Of a stretch of 64,000 nt of DNA, positions 26,400 to 38,245 are shown piece after piece. This DNA comes from Lepraria neglecta (Eukaryota; Ascomycota; Lecanoromycetes; Lecanorales; Stereocaulaceae), in contig CM065649.1 in NCBI GenBank assembly GCA_033220425.1, positions 1,736,001 through 1,800,000 of the forward strand, in the 5' to 3' direction. The notes beneath the pieces are model-generated. The model had not been told where the DNA came from, searched no databases, and saw only the letters and a list, made by a program, of their open reading frames with translations. The position numbers and the translations under genes were made by a program. Positions within the stretch are counted from its first letter, which is position 1; each line of letters opens with the position of its first letter.

Positions 26400-28167
26400 A
26401 TGTCTAGGATGTCCAACGGGCCGGTGGTGAATGGGGTCGATCTGGGCATGCTCAACTACACCGAAGAGGTTCCTTACAACGGCACGATCCCTACCGGCGG
26501 TAGCTCACTGATTCAAGATCTCAATGTCTTCTATAATGTACGACCTTGCTTGCGAAAGAGGATTGGGGAGTGACACAGGCTGACCTCACGATCAACAGGC
26601 TGGTGATATAGCATGGATGCTCACATCCACCGCTCTCGTCTTGCTCATGATTCCTGGTGTGGGGTGCGCATAGATGAACGAAACATTGTTTTAGAGGAAT
26701 ACAGGACTAATGCGACAGCAGGTTCTTCTACTCCGGTCTCGCGAGGAGAAAGTCGGCGCTCTCGTTGATATGGCTGTCTATGATGGCTACGGGTGTCACT
26801 TCATTCCAGTGGTTCTTCTGGGGATACTCCCTCACCTTTTCGCATACGGCTGGCAAGTACATTGGTGATCTCTCGAATATCGGGTTCAGGAATACTTTGG
26901 CTGCGCCATCTGTTGGTAGCCATAAGATCCCAGATTTACTCTTCGCTGTTTACCAGGGCATGTTTGCTGCCATCACGTACGTGGACCTTCCTCCAACAGA
27001 GAACCACAACCAAGACTAACACTACGCACAGGGTCGCACTTGCTGTCGGTGCCGTCGCAGAGCGCGGCCGCATGCTCCCCTGCGTCATCTTCATGCTCAT
27101 CTGGTCCACAGTCATCTACGACGCAATCGCATGCTGGACATGGAACCCTCACGGCTGGGTAGCATCAATGGGAGGCCTCGACTTCGCCGGTGGAACACCC
27201 GTGCATATCTCATCAGGCTCCGCAGCTCTCGCATACTCACTCATGCTTGGAAAGAGGAGGGGGCACGGCACCCACGAGCTGAACTTCCGCCCCCACAACG
27301 TCACGCAGATCATCATTGGCACAGTTTTCCTGTGGGTGGGCTGGTTCGGCTTCAACGCTGGCTCTGCGTTGAGCGCGAGCATGCGTGCTGTCATGGCTGC
27401 TGTTGTTACTAACCTCGCTGCTTCGGTTGGTGGTGTCACTTGGTGTCTGCTGGATTACAGACTCGAGAAGAAATGGTCAGCAGTCGGATTCTGCTCTGGT
27501 GTCGTTGCAGGCCTGGTAGCCATCACACCAGGCTCTGGATACGTCCCCGCCTGGTCGGCAGTTGTCTACGGTGTCGCCGCCGGCTCAGCCTGCAACTACG
27601 GCACGAAGATTAAATTCCTCCTCGGCATCGACGACGCTCTCGACATCTTCGCCGTGCACGCTATCGGTGGCTTCGTCGGTAATCTCTTGACAGGCTTCTT
27701 CGCAGCGTAAGTCTCACACTCTAGGCTATCTATGCTCTACTAGACACTGTGACTGACATGACCATAGTGACTACATAGCCCACCTCGACGGCTTCACCGT
27801 CATCCCCGGCGGCTGGCTAAATCGCCACTGGATCCAACTCGCCTACCAACTCGCCGACTCCGTCTCCGGCTTCGCCTACTCCTTCTGCGGCTCCTGCCTC
27901 ATCCTCTTCGTCATGAACCTCATCCCCGGCCTGCGCCTGCGCGCCTCCGAAGAAGCTGAAGTCCTTGGCATGGATGATGCCGAGATTGGCGAGTTCGCCT
28001 ACGATTACGTTGAACTGACGAGGGATGTCATCAACGGCGACGCCTTGGTGGACGAGGGCGAGAGCAAGTTTTCAGGCGATGTGGACAGCCCCATCGGCCC
28101 GCATGAGAAGACTTTCTCGAGTTCAACGGACGAAACGGCGCTGAATTCGCGGATGCAGAGGGGATGA
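26400..28167 (+). CDS. mep: Ammonium transporter, Mep/Amt family
   Basis: Plasma-membrane ammonium permease. Exons: 26400-26537, 26599-26663, 26722-26976, 27032-27706, 27768-28167; 510 residues, normal for the family. It has the typical 11-helix pattern, FFYSGLARRKSALS after helix 1, the family signature DFAGGTPVHISSGSAALAYS, and the pore histidine segment DDALDIFAVHAIGGFVGN. The C-terminal tail (after NLIPGLRLR) carries the conserved EEAEVLGMDDAEIGEFAYDY segment that couples Mep trimers. All four introns are 55-61 nt with good GT-AG ends. GATA sites upstream suggest nitrogen control. Which paralogue (Mep1, 2 or 3) cannot be settled by eye. Confidence 0.95.
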
Positions 28168-29780
28168 GGGATGACACCTGTGGCATGACTGGAGGCTTTT
28201 CTATTCAATTTTCAGCTTGGCGTTCTCGACATGTATTACGACGGCGGCACATTCATCGGAGCTACATGGGCGTTCTTTCCTCAACAGGTTCACAGATGTG
28301 ACTCATAAGTACTGGTGCTGGTGCTATAGAGGAGCTTAATGTCCCTGATTGGACAGCTGGTATCTAATGAGGCGATCTGGATCTGGATCTGGAGCCTGGA
28401 AGGGTGGCTGGCTGGCTCGTTAAGGTACTACAGGATAGGCTTTTTGCATTGGTGTGTATCATAGCTACAGCATAATCTATAAAACAACAACAAAAACGAT
28501 TTAAATTGCTGCCTCGTCCTGTAGCTTGTGCAAGAGTTTCAAAGGGCACACTTCCCTGGCAGGACTATTGTCCGTACATGAATGAATGGCTCCTTGATTG
28601 GCTTCCTTGAAGCTACTGAAATGAACTGTAGGAGTGAAAATAACCGCACTGATGTCGGATAAAGGATTGTAAAAATTTCATGCGCCTGATGCAGAAGCGC
28701 GAGCGATGCCTTTGCGTGCATGCATGATCTGGAATATGCGTAATTACTCTCGTACCTTGCATGAAGGGTTTCATTCCAAATCTCTCGGAGAATACCTAGG
28801 GCTAAGTGGCATTACTGTAGCGTTCAAACGCACCAAGCGGATACGATAATTGCCCTGATACCATGAAGACTAGTGAGTAACGTATGAAGCTTGCACGCTC
28901 ATGCGAAAATGGTCATGTATATATCGGCTCAGAGAAAAGCCATATGCCCACAGATAGCAACAACTTCCTTACGAGTTCTCTCATATTAAAGGAGGTAGGT
29001 ACATCGTTGCTTGGAACTTCCATGTTCAGCTCGCCGGTCCCACTTCTCCCATCCATTCCTGTTCCTTGGAGGTTATGATCCTTGATACACTGATAAAGTA
29101 CATCACCCTGCTGTGCTTGTTTGATGAGAAATGCACGCTTGCTGGCCGACGCCCTTTTTCACATCACATCTCGATTGATGTTTGCGCTAGTCGTCGCGGA
29201 GCTTGAGCTTTCGCTTTCCATGCGAAGATACATGAAGTATGGCAAGTCCGCGATGAGTTTTCTGCCAATAGCACTAAGGCGTGGTAGGAATGAGATCAGG
29301 TGCCGCATCTAGCTGGTCCTGAAGACGAGAAGGGCATGCTTCGTTAGGTGGCAATAGAATGTGGTGATTCCTCAGGAGATTACTGATGAAAGTTTGAACT
29401 TGGAGTTGCGGATGCCATACCTGGGTCCGCTGCGTAGCTTTTGCGGGAGGAGAGGAGCAGGTTCAGGGCTTCGCGATGTCTGATGGAGGAGGCAGTGGGC
29501 CTTGCTGTTGACGAGGTAGCTTGTGCTCCGAGATCTATATGAACATCGCTCCTCGGAGGCGAGACGACGTATTCGTAATTTCTGTAATTGTAATCCCGGT
29601 GAATTTGGGGCCTTAGCGGTGTCGGTGAGGTGTTGTGGTTGATAGTAGTCTGATTGAGCCTGTGGGAGGCGAGGGACCAGTTCACTGCGTTGAGTTGTTT
29701 TAAAGTGTGGCTTTGGGGTTGATCCTGCGACTGGCCGGTGGAGATTGAAATGCCCTTCCGCACAGTAATTGGTATCTCCC
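28168..29780. other. Intergenic, no supported gene
   Basis: About 1.6 kb between the transporter and the HET relic. Reading frames on the minus strand (29372-29920) overlap in two frames and look like chance. No RNA gene or clear repeat seen. Confidence 0.5.
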
Positions 29781-30782
29781 TCATGTGATAGTAAAGATCT
29801 TTGTAGGTATGTGCTCCCATGTCCCGAGCTCGGTCTTCTCCTGGTAGGTAAGCCGACCAGCCTGGTGTGTATGGTCAAGTCTGAATATTCCAACACGCCG
29901 GTATTCATGTCCCGTTTCATCTGTGGCCATCAAGAGCAGTCCATTCACCTGAAAGCCTGCCCATAAAGGCACGCAGACTGCTTCGTGATCAGGGGAGAAT
30001 CCAATTTCATCCAGCCTCACCACGTTAACGATACGAGCGACAACCGGATGTCGGCGCACCGAAATGATTGGGATTGTTCCACAAAAAGTAGGATCACCTA
30101 CATCTTGCAGAAGGATGGGACTCAGGATGCCAGACGCACGTATGTGACCCCGTTTTATAGCGCCATACCTGTAATCCGTGCACAGTTCTACCTCTGCTTC
30201 GAGGATTCTGAAGAGTAGTGTTTCGCTTCCGTTCCCAAAAGTCCAATTAATATCCACTTTGCTATCAATAGAAAGCCATGACCATGAGGGCGCCCGGTAT
30301 TTCGGTCGACTTACACCCGGCCCCCGGTCAACCCACCACAGCAGTTGTTACTCGAGGTACCAGCTTCAAAAACCAGCAAAATAATCGCCTAGAGGAAATC
30401 CCATGGCAGACGTGTCTTCGACGATACCTACGAATACGACGCACTTGTCATCAACTTCGGAATACGCGCGGACCATGTTCTCCCAGTCATTCTGTGAGAA
30501 GTTGTTGTCGTTACACATTAGAACCCCCTTCTTCATATTCTTACCAATGAACTCTCGAACATACTCCGGTATACCATTGGGGAGTGTTTCACAAGCGTCC
30601 AGCTCTCCAAAATGTAGAACACTATCGGCTCGCCTCTGGCTCGCGCCGGTAGGGCTTAGAACTTGTGGGCGTGGGCATTGCAGGAGAGTCGGAGTAAGTA
30701 CAAGGCACACAAGCTGGAGTAACCAGGTACGGAACTCAGAGGTTCGGGGCTGCTCATGGATGAAACGTTTGAAGTTGAACAT
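29781..30782 (-). pseudogene. Broken heterokaryon-incompatibility (HET-domain) type gene
   Basis: The minus strand encodes the hallmark of fungal HET proteins, KYRAPSWSWLSID (near 30255-30295), after an LLWWVDRG block, and before a C-terminal region with VPLWAGFQVNGLLLM and YRRVGIFRL, typical of the family's C-terminus. Upstream, LHFGELDACETLPNGIP and WENMVRAYSE match the central HET region. The reading frame is interrupted a small number of times and no complete HET N-terminal domain was found, so I treat it as a fossil. HET proteins trigger cell death after fusion of unlike strains. The decay fits RIP or relaxed selection, since only point changes were evident. Confidence 0.7.
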
Positions 30783-31118
30783 GACGAGACATCTCTCCTT
30801 GTGCTGGGGAGTAGTCTCTCCCCGGGCGGTTGGATCTGGACCTCCCGCTCATCGCGGTAGGCAGATGCTGACATGACCCATATAGAGAGCCAATTCGCCT
30901 GGTCCCAGGAGTGCCTTGAGCAGATCGTTGGACTGAGGTGACTCACCAGCTGTCATAGAAACAGAATCTCGTAATGCACAAAGGTATTACGAGTAGCAGT
31001 CGGGGATATGAGAATGCTCTTATGTAGACACAGCTTTTAGATCTAGTCGATCTATAGCCACAATCAAGAGAATAAGTCACTCCACTTTGATGAGGACAGT
31101 TACAGTCTGGATAGCCTG

Positions 31119-31292
31119 GCCGAGTGCGGCACGTCATCGCCAAAATAAAAGTCAATGAGATCCCCTAAGCGAGCCCTTAAGGTGCCCTTAAGTTGGTCCC
31201 CTGAGGGACCTCCAGGCGGCTGCCTGGGTGACTCCCGGGCGCCGCCAATGCCCACATTGACTGTTATTTTGGCGATGACGTGTGCGGCTGGC
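31119..31292. mobile_element. MITE-like element with 38-bp terminal inverted repeats
   Basis: The left end (31119-31157) and the reverse complement of the right end (31255-31292) share CACGTCATCGCCAAAATA and then A(A/C)AGTCAATG with one mismatch over about 27 nt; the outer 11 nt are looser. The total is about 174 bp with no transposase, as in MITEs. The middle is GC-rich with short palindromes. I could not fix a target-site duplication. The high similarity of the ends suggests fairly recent movement. Confidence 0.75.
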
Positions 31293-32143
31293 ACTACACA
31301 ACTCTAACTACGCTAAGGAAGCCTAAATGCGAAGTTTAGCCGGTCATCATCTTAAGGCTTTAACTCCAGCTGTCCAGCCAATATGGATCGCGACATCCGG
31401 TAGCGAGGATGTGTCGACAATAACAGCCAGCGTCAAGTAGCTTCTCAACACCGCCTTTTTCAAAGCTTCCACCCCCACCTTTTCCCCGCTCTTGCCTTGG
31501 ATGTACAACTCATACTCCCATCCGAAATACGTTAAAGCAGGAGCGATGAGAGGGTATTTATCTAGCACACTTTCCGGTTGGTTCCTCTTCAAAGAGAACC
31601 GTCATTAATAATTATCCTAAGCGCGACTTTTGGATGTCTCGCGGGGCCTCAGTCCCAGGGTTTTGGCTGGCCTTCCTGCGAACCTGACAATTGGCTCCTG
31701 TACCTTCCCTTGTAAATAAAATAAATAAAACCCCCTTAGCCAGAATACAGGTATTATTGATCCTGAGATTCCCTATTCCTTTATGAGCGGGAGAGCTTTC
31801 ACGAACATCACAGTCAGTAAGTAAGCACTTAAGGTACATTATCGAACTTTAGAAGCCATGGAAATCAAATGAGAGATAGTTTACCTATGCTAGGCACCCT
31901 AATTTACGAGATGATCACGTTACGAAAATCATTGCACGCGTCTTGTTTCTGTGTGCAGGCCAAGACAATTGTTCAACATACAGTAAGTAAGCAATAAATG
32001 AGACGCGTAGATAAAAGACTCTCAGCCAACGTGCACCCCTCCAAGCGACTTTGCAAATCCCTCCTACCCCCCAAACCAACCCGCCGACCCCACCCCTAAT
32101 CCCCCATCTTAAGGCCTCCAGTCTCACACATGACCCAAGTGCC
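31293..32143. other. Intergenic, no supported gene
   Basis: About 850 bp between the MITE and the GH12 gene stop. Minus-strand reading frames of 75-84 codons here have no recognisable content. The last part should hold the GH12 3' UTR. Confidence 0.45.
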
Positions 32144-32963
32144 TTAGTTGCTCGAGATGGTATACCCAATAGTCGTGAACTTTACCCCCTGCCCCGTCAC
32201 CGCCTCAGTCCCCGCATGCACCTCCTGCAAAAAGAGCCCAGCCGAAACGCCCTGGTTGTACACCAAATGATTGAAGAAAGCCATCAAATCCCCCTTATAC
32301 TTATTGACACTATGTTCAGAGACGAAACTATATGTAGTCGTACCCGCATCAGAGCTGTACCCCTTGTAGAGCTTGAAATGAGTGTTGCCGATGGTGGGAG
32401 TAGAGATAGGATTGGGAGCGCCGATTGGGGGGAGGCCGCCGTAGGTGCCGAGCCAGACCATTACTTCGATCTCGTGGGCGCTGTTGCAGGAGGAGCCGAG
32501 AAAGGTGTCGTATGAGACGTCGGCGCGGTTGGGGTTACCCGAATAGCTGTTGAGAATTTCGTTAAGAAAGGTGGGATGAAGAACTGCGGATTGTCTGCGT
32601 GAATAAAGGGCACACTTACTGCCAGTCCCACGTTGTGGGAATATTCTTGTAGTTTTTCAATTCTTTGCAAGGGGTCTTGCTGGATATGGCATTTGCGTAG
32701 CTTTTGACGTTGTCGGGGTTATTCGCCCAAGACCACGTCGTGCTCCAAGCCAATTCATCTCCGTTGAGATGGTCGATTTGTGCGCACTGCATGCCGGAGC
32801 CGGTAGCTTCGCCCCATTTGTCTGGGTTCACGGTGTAAGGACCAGCTTGGACAGTGCCAAATTGGTTGCAAGTGGAGTTGGCCTGGGCCTCGGAGACAGC
32901 TGGTGCCGTAAGGGCAGGTACTACTGCTGTAAGCAGAGCAAGGAGGGAGGCTGCGTTGCGCAT
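32144..32963 (-). CDS. Secreted GH12 endoglucanase/xyloglucanase
   Basis: Glycoside hydrolase family 12 enzyme acting on beta-1,4-glucan or xyloglucan of plant walls outside the cell. Two exons (32620-32963, 32547-32619 intron, 32144-32546) give 248 residues, normal for GH12. A signal peptide spans about residues 1-20 (MRNAASLLALLTAVVPALTA). The likely nucleophile is Glu142 in HEIEVMVWLG and the likely acid/base is Glu229 in AGTEAVTG. Cysteines in STCNQFG and SSCNSAH fit the family disulfides. An in-frame extension upstream of the Met at 32963 is repetitive and would hide the signal peptide, so it is taken as 5' UTR. The gene suggests a plant-associated or litter-degrading life. Confidence 0.92.
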
Positions 32964-33004
32964 ATTGAATGATTGGAATGAGATATGGCTAAATGTCTTG
33001 GGCT

Positions 33005-33105
33005 GATTTATAATTGACTGTTGAATAGCGATTGATTGTTGAGGAATTATTGACTGTTGAGGAAAGAATGATTGCTGAGAAAGGACTGGCTGCTGAGGAA
33101 CAGTA
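33005..33105 (-). repeat. Short imperfect repeats in the GH12 5' leader
   Basis: A 'gattgttgagga'-type unit recurs at spacing of about 15-22 nt (gactgttgaata, gattgttgagga, gactgttgagga, gattgctgagaa, ggctgctgagga) just upstream of the GH12 start. It is probably an untranslated-leader or promoter minisatellite. Function unknown. Confidence 0.45.
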
Positions 33106-35026
33106 TAGGAGAGAAGAGGCACTTATATATCCAGAGATATGAAAGGAGATGAAAAGGCATCGATGAAGTCTTATCTTCCAACAGCGATAAAAATTCGAGC
33201 TCGCTAAAAAAAGAAGTCATTAGAACTGCCTTGGTAGTTACCTTTCGCAAATATACGAGAACATCATTAAAGTGCTTATGTGTCCGGGTGAAACACTCCT
33301 CGAAATGGAGATGTTGGTCGTGAGTGGAGCACCAAAGGTCTCATACGCATCAACCTGGCGTCCCACTGTCTCACGATGTGCACTGATATCGTAGTGTTAC
33401 TGGTTCTTTAGCCAGGCAAGACGTAGGAACAAAGGAATTTTCAGGTTTAGCACCAACATTTAGCCTCTACAGCGATTTCCTGGCCAAGAAGGAATCTCGC
33501 CATGAACACGCCACATTCCTATCGCTTGACCACCTAGGAATACTATTTGACTTCGGCGAAATCTCGTTCTACTTCTCAACAGTCTCGGCCACGCGTTTCA
33601 AGCCCAATATGACCTTAGTCTGCTCGACACATGGTTTTGACAAATCAGAGTCCACGAATTGTGGATGATGCTGCATCGGACTTGACGGCGAGGACACCGA
33701 GAAGCTGTTTAAGGAACCCAAGATGTCTAGATCAAGCCAGTCGGAGGTGAAATCTGAAGGGGCGAGCCTTGCTGGATTTTGGATAATATCTCGCTCAAGC
33801 GTGTAAAGATTTGTGCAAGCAACGGGACCGAAGATACCGAGAAGGGACTGATGGAGATAGACAGCAAGCAATAGCAGCAAGACAAGTAAAGTTTGGTCAT
33901 TTGTTTCAAAACACCACAAACCAACAGTGAGAACGCTGTTGCTCGTAGGATGAGACCACTGTTATTCAGGTGTTCGCTTGGCCAAGCAACCATGCGAAGT
34001 CAAATCGTTCTTCATATTCATTTACTCGACTCTCATCCATACCGGCACGGCAATTTTCAGTGCGGGGCCATAAGCCAGTCTGTCCTGGCCAGACCGAGAC
34101 AAAGCACCCTTCGGATATGCTTCGGTACCCGCGTCTTAGACATTCTCGCCTATTCCGGCGAAGTCGCGCGTGCGGACCGGACTTTTGATAAGATTACTGT
34201 CTTGAATAGCGAGCATGTGATAGACGAACTAGAACATTCTTTTGTCAGGCTGATTTTCCACACGATTGTAACTGCGCCACAATGTTTAGCGGGAAGAAAC
34301 ACCAGGATGTTTCGCAAGCTGTCTTGAACCTTGTAATGAGAAAATCGAGGAAGCGAGTCCTCCAGCTCCCGAATTGACCTGTAACTGTACCCGCATCCCA
34401 TGTTGGGCAATACGTGTCGTATACAGGTTGGCTTTGCACCATGATTGTAGCCTCGATGTGAGGTTTTCAATCTTCCTTTTCGAAAGGATAATGCCGTTGC
34501 CGAAGTGGTGCATCTGTACTCGCTTAGTTCCTCGTTGGAAATTGTCTTGAACGAGTATACATCGAGCTATAATCGCGTGATCGACCACGAGTGTTAAATA
34601 ACTTTAGTGGGGCGTCGAGTGAGCTGAGCGCAAATCTCGTGGTCTTGAACCGCTGGCGACGCCAAGAGCCGCTACTGTTTGCCAAAGGTGACAGAAATCT
34701 GCCCCAGCCTCACCTCCACCGGGTCTAGGGTGAGCGCCGCTTTATCCAGGCGCGACGCGGGTGACCGTCGCGCGAGCCTGTGTTGGAAGTACGGCTGATC
34801 ACAAGTAGTGACGATCTCTATACCTGGCAAATATTACCGGAGAAGCAACACCTCTTTAAGAAACATTTAAGCAAGCATTCGATCGGGGCTTATCGAGAAC
34901 TATGTCGAGGAATTGGTGTTTCATTTGAAGCTGTCCTGGCAACGGAGTCGAACAACGCTGCTGAGAGAAAAGCACACGGGCAGAGACCAGGAGTCAAAGG
35001 ATGCCTACTTCCTGTCGCTTATGCCC
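33106..35026. other. Gene-poor stretch, no supported gene
   Basis: Reading frames at 33569-33919, 34150-34588 (minus) and 33893-34327, 34780-35040 (plus) overlap or lack recognisable domains. The section 34600-34790 is more GC-rich than its surroundings. I assign no gene. Confidence 0.4.
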
Positions 35027-35805
35027 AACTAACGGAATGAATAGAATGGCTCGAGCCTCGAAGTCAGCTTCACCACAGTGATCGAACAGTTAACAGCGGA
35101 TAAGCTCAAACTGACCGCTGAGCTGAGCGAGTCAAACGACCAAACTACAAAGGCAACAGAGATGAAAGAGCTCACTGAAGAAGAAGTGACTCGCTTAAGT
35201 CAATCATACAAGTAGCTGAGATGGACAAACGGATATTACAGCAACAAGTGCAAAACCTTACAGATCTGGTGGAGTACTTTAGAAACACCACGACACAGCC
35301 GGTGGACGAGTTTATAACCCGACTCAAGCTTGACCTGAATCTTTTTACCGCGGGATAATACCTTGGTCGGAAGTTGTACGGGACACTGCAAGATGTATAT
35401 TAGGGTGGAGAGCTGTAAGCGAGAAGCTAGCCTTCTCAAAATAACAATTCAGATCACTTGCAAGAGTAGACCTTGAATGAAATTCCCTGGGAGAATCAAT
35501 CCCCTGCGGCATAAAGGTCCTCATCCCCTTAAAGTCCCTGTTCCCTCAGAATCCTTTAAGAATCCCACTGCATTAAAGCAACGCTGCGGAGCGGAAATTG
35601 CTCGAGGAAAGAACTAAAGTAGATGGACTTGCCGTTGCTCAGCCATGACTAACGGAATGAACGGGATATCTCCAGCCCCGAAATCAGCTTCACCGCAGTG
35701 ATCGAATAGCTAAAAAGGGATAAGCTTGGAATGGCCACTGAGCTGAACGAATTAACTGATCAGGCAATCAAGTCGGAAGAACTAAGGGAACTGGCCGAAG
35801 AATGG
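35027..35805 (+). repeat. Duplicated degenerate module, two copies 620 bp apart
   Basis: Copy 1 (35027-35183) and copy 2 (35647-35805) both begin 'actaacggaatgaa' and share 'gaagtcagcttcaccacagt', 'gatcgaa', 'agctgaacga/agctgagcga' and 'gaactgg/gagctcactgaagaa'. Copy 1 encodes a helical stretch (FTTVIEQLTADKLKLTAEL). Between them is a short open stretch with YFRNTTTQPVDEFITRLKL. Both copies are broken. This could be a remnant of a mobile element; family not identified. Confidence 0.5.
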
Positions 35806-36374
35806 TTGGAAGGTATTATTGGATAGTATAAACACTGTAATAATAATCTCCTGATTGCTGAACGCCAATATTGCAAGAGAATTATCTATTGCAATTGTTG
35901 ATGCTAGACTTACATCGCCAGAGCCGGCGTTAATTGACTTAAGCGCAGCATTATCTTTGGGCTAGGTCTAGGTTCTGATTGAGGTACCCGAAGTATAATC
36001 GGAGGCTTCCTGGCCTGGGTTGGAGCGTCTTTCGATTTGATCATTTCATAATCGATAATATTCGCATAAGGGTCTTCCGTAAATGAATGATGGTTTTGAG
36101 AAACTCTAAGTCACCTTCTTGGACTCAGTAGCTTCCTTTCTGAGGTTCAACAGTTACTATCTATGGAGTTGTAGAAACTGCCACAAACGCAAGATCCAGC
36201 CTTATAGAAGATGTTCCACCAATCCGGAGCTAGAATCATGCCTCGGCGCTTCCTTTGCGGCTGAATTCACCTAGCGTGGAACTACCCGGCTTACGTCATC
36301 TGGTGCACGGCCCCACCTGATGCACGATTTTGACATTTTCCACCATATCTTCCACCGTATATACCTCCACCAAT

Positions 36375-37712
36375 ATGAGCTCGATAGATGCAGCCCTGGC
36401 CTTCATAGATAGCCTATCACCAGACGATCACATTAATATCACTAAGATAGCCAAGCAGTTCGAATGTGACCGTTCTACCCTATCGAAACGATATCGCGGC
36501 AAAACTGGATCCCGCAATACCCAATATCAAAACCAACGAAATCTTAACAACCAACAAGAAAAATCCTTAGTAAAATATATCGATGGCTTATGCGCGCGCG
36601 GCCTACCACCTAGCAAACATATGATTCGGAATTTCGCGCAGGAAATCTGCCATAAAGAGATAGGAAAAGAATGGGTTTCGCGCTTTCTACACCGTCACCA
36701 TGTTGAGCTGGTTTCAAAATGGACAATGGGCCTAGACCATAATCGTTCTCGCGCAGATTCGGCATTCAAATATACATTATATTTTGAGCTATTAAGGAAG
36801 AAAATCGAGCAGTATAGGGTAGAGCCGCAGTATATATACAATATGGATGAAAAAGGATTTTTGGTAGGAATACTTTCAAAGATGAAGCGAATTTTTTCCC
36901 GCAGGCGTTATAAAGAAGGATCGATCAAACAACTTATTCAGGATGGGAATCGCGAATGGATCACGACTATTGCAGCTATATGCGCGGATGGATCAGCTCT
37001 ATCACCAGGGCTTATCTATCAAGCAACTACAGGCCTCATCCAGGATTCATGGCTTCAGGATTTCGATCCAAACGCGCAAAGCTGTTTCTTCGCCTCATCG
37101 CCATCTGGTTGGACTAATAATAAGCTTGGATATCAATGGCTGACGCAAATATTCGACCGCGAAACAAAAGCCAAGGCGCAAAGATCTTGGAGGCTCCTAA
37201 TCCTAGATGGCCATGGATCACATATCAGTATGAAGTTCATCGACTACTGCGATACCTATAGGATCCTATTGGCTATATATCCGCCACATTCAACACATAC
37301 GCTGCAGCCCCTAGATGTCTGTTTGTTTCGGCCATTATCACAGGTATATTCAAACCAACTTGCGATATTTATGGATCAATGCCAGGGCTTTTCATCTATT
37401 ACTAAACGGGATTTCTTTCGACTATTCTGGCAAGCCTGGAACACCTCATTTACCCCTGAAAATATCTATTCTAGATTCAAAGCAACTGGTCTACACCCCT
37501 TTAATCCTGAGCTTATTATCACCAAGTTCACCAAAAAGAATGATGATCGGTCTTCTTCTACCTCTTCTACCCGCTTAGTAATAGCTGCAGAAGATTGGAA
37601 ACGCATTGAAAAGCTGCTATATAATGTGGTTTCCAATATCTATGACAAAAAGGCGCAGCAGCTAAGCAACACGATGTATACGCTATCTATTGAGAATATG
37701 CTACTAAAATAA
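36375..37712 (+). CDS. Pogo/Fot1-type DDE transposase, prematurely ended
   Basis: The start MSSIDAALAFIDSLSP is usual for fungal Pogo transposases. An HTH region (INITKIAKQFECDRSTLSKR), a CENP-B-like second HTH (GLPPSKHMIRNFAQEI), then the DDE catalytic core follow: NMDEKGFLVG (first Asp), LLILDGHGSH (second) and LQPLDVCLFRPL (third). The open frame is 445 codons from the Met at 36375. It ends at a TAA at 37710. Downstream in the same frame the sequence still reads as the family's Lys/Gln-rich tail to about 38240, but with seven further stops. All eight can be explained by CAA/CAG/CGA changing to TAA/TAG/TGA. So the copy is probably inactive, although the catalytic part is open. Confidence 0.88.
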   Translation: MSSIDAALAFIDSLSPDDHINITKIAKQFECDRSTLSKRYRGKTGSRNTQYQNQRNLNNQQEKSLVKYIDGLCARGLPPSKHMIRNFAQEICHKEIGKEWVSRFLHRHHVELVSKWTMGLDHNRSRADSAFKYTLYFELLRKKIEQYRVEPQYIYNMDEKGFLVGILSKMKRIFSRRRYKEGSIKQLIQDGNREWITTIAAICADGSALSPGLIYQATTGLIQDSWLQDFDPNAQSCFFASSPSGWTNNKLGYQWLTQIFDRETKAKAQRSWRLLILDGHGSHISMKFIDYCDTYRILLAIYPPHSTHTLQPLDVCLFRPLSQVYSNQLAIFMDQCQGFSSITKRDFFRLFWQAWNTSFTPENIYSRFKATGLHPFNPELIITKFTKKNDDRSSSTSSTRLVIAAEDWKRIEKLLYNVVSNIYDKKAQQLSNTMYTLSIENMLLK

Positions 37713-38245
37713 CAAAACGATGGCCTCAAATAAAGCCTAGTCAACGAAAAGAAGCATCGAAAGCGTGGCAAGCCGTTATTACTAGATTTTCCTACTCAGG
37801 AAAATGGTGGAGCAATGTTCTATTCACCTACTAAGGTCTAGTATACGCGCGACCAACAAGCTCAAAAAGATGCTAATATAACAGCTCAACATCATTAAAA
37901 AGAGCTTAATAGGGTTCGTAAGGAAGCCGAAAAGGTGGAAAGAGCTCAAAAAGTTGAGGAATGAAAAGCTATCAGGGCAAATATAAGGGAATTGAAATTG
38001 CGTAAACTAGCTGAAAAACAGTAATAAAAAGATGAGGCTATATAAGCTAAGCAAGCTAGTAAGCGGCTTTATAGTAAGCTTACAATAAGAGCTAAGAAGA
38101 TTCAAAAGCCTATCCAAGCTCAAAAACAAAGCGATCATAGGGGTAATAGAGATTTAGTGGTGGTAGAAGATACGGAAGATCCCCCACCCCTGAATACTCG
38201 TGGAAGGCAAATTCGTCTTCCTAAGCGATATCAACCAACTATGTG
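37713..38245 (+). pseudogene. Decayed C-terminal tail of the transposase
   Basis: In frame with the transposase, this region reads NEKKHRKRGKPLLLDFPTQ, NGGAMFYSPTKV, then a coiled-coil-like Lys/Glu/Gln segment and a final GRQIRLPKRYQ. It carries in-frame stops at codons that would be Gln or Arg after a single C-to-T change, the direction expected of RIP on the coding strand. It is host-inactivated transposon sequence, not a separate gene. Confidence 0.8.

Noticed and set aside
29372-29920. Two overlapping minus-strand frames near the HET relic
   Set aside because: They overlap each other in different frames and show no similarity to known proteins.
32964-33122. N-terminal extension of the GH12 protein by 53 codons
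   Set aside because: It is Gln/Ser-rich repeat sequence and would bury the signal peptide that starts at the Met at 32963.
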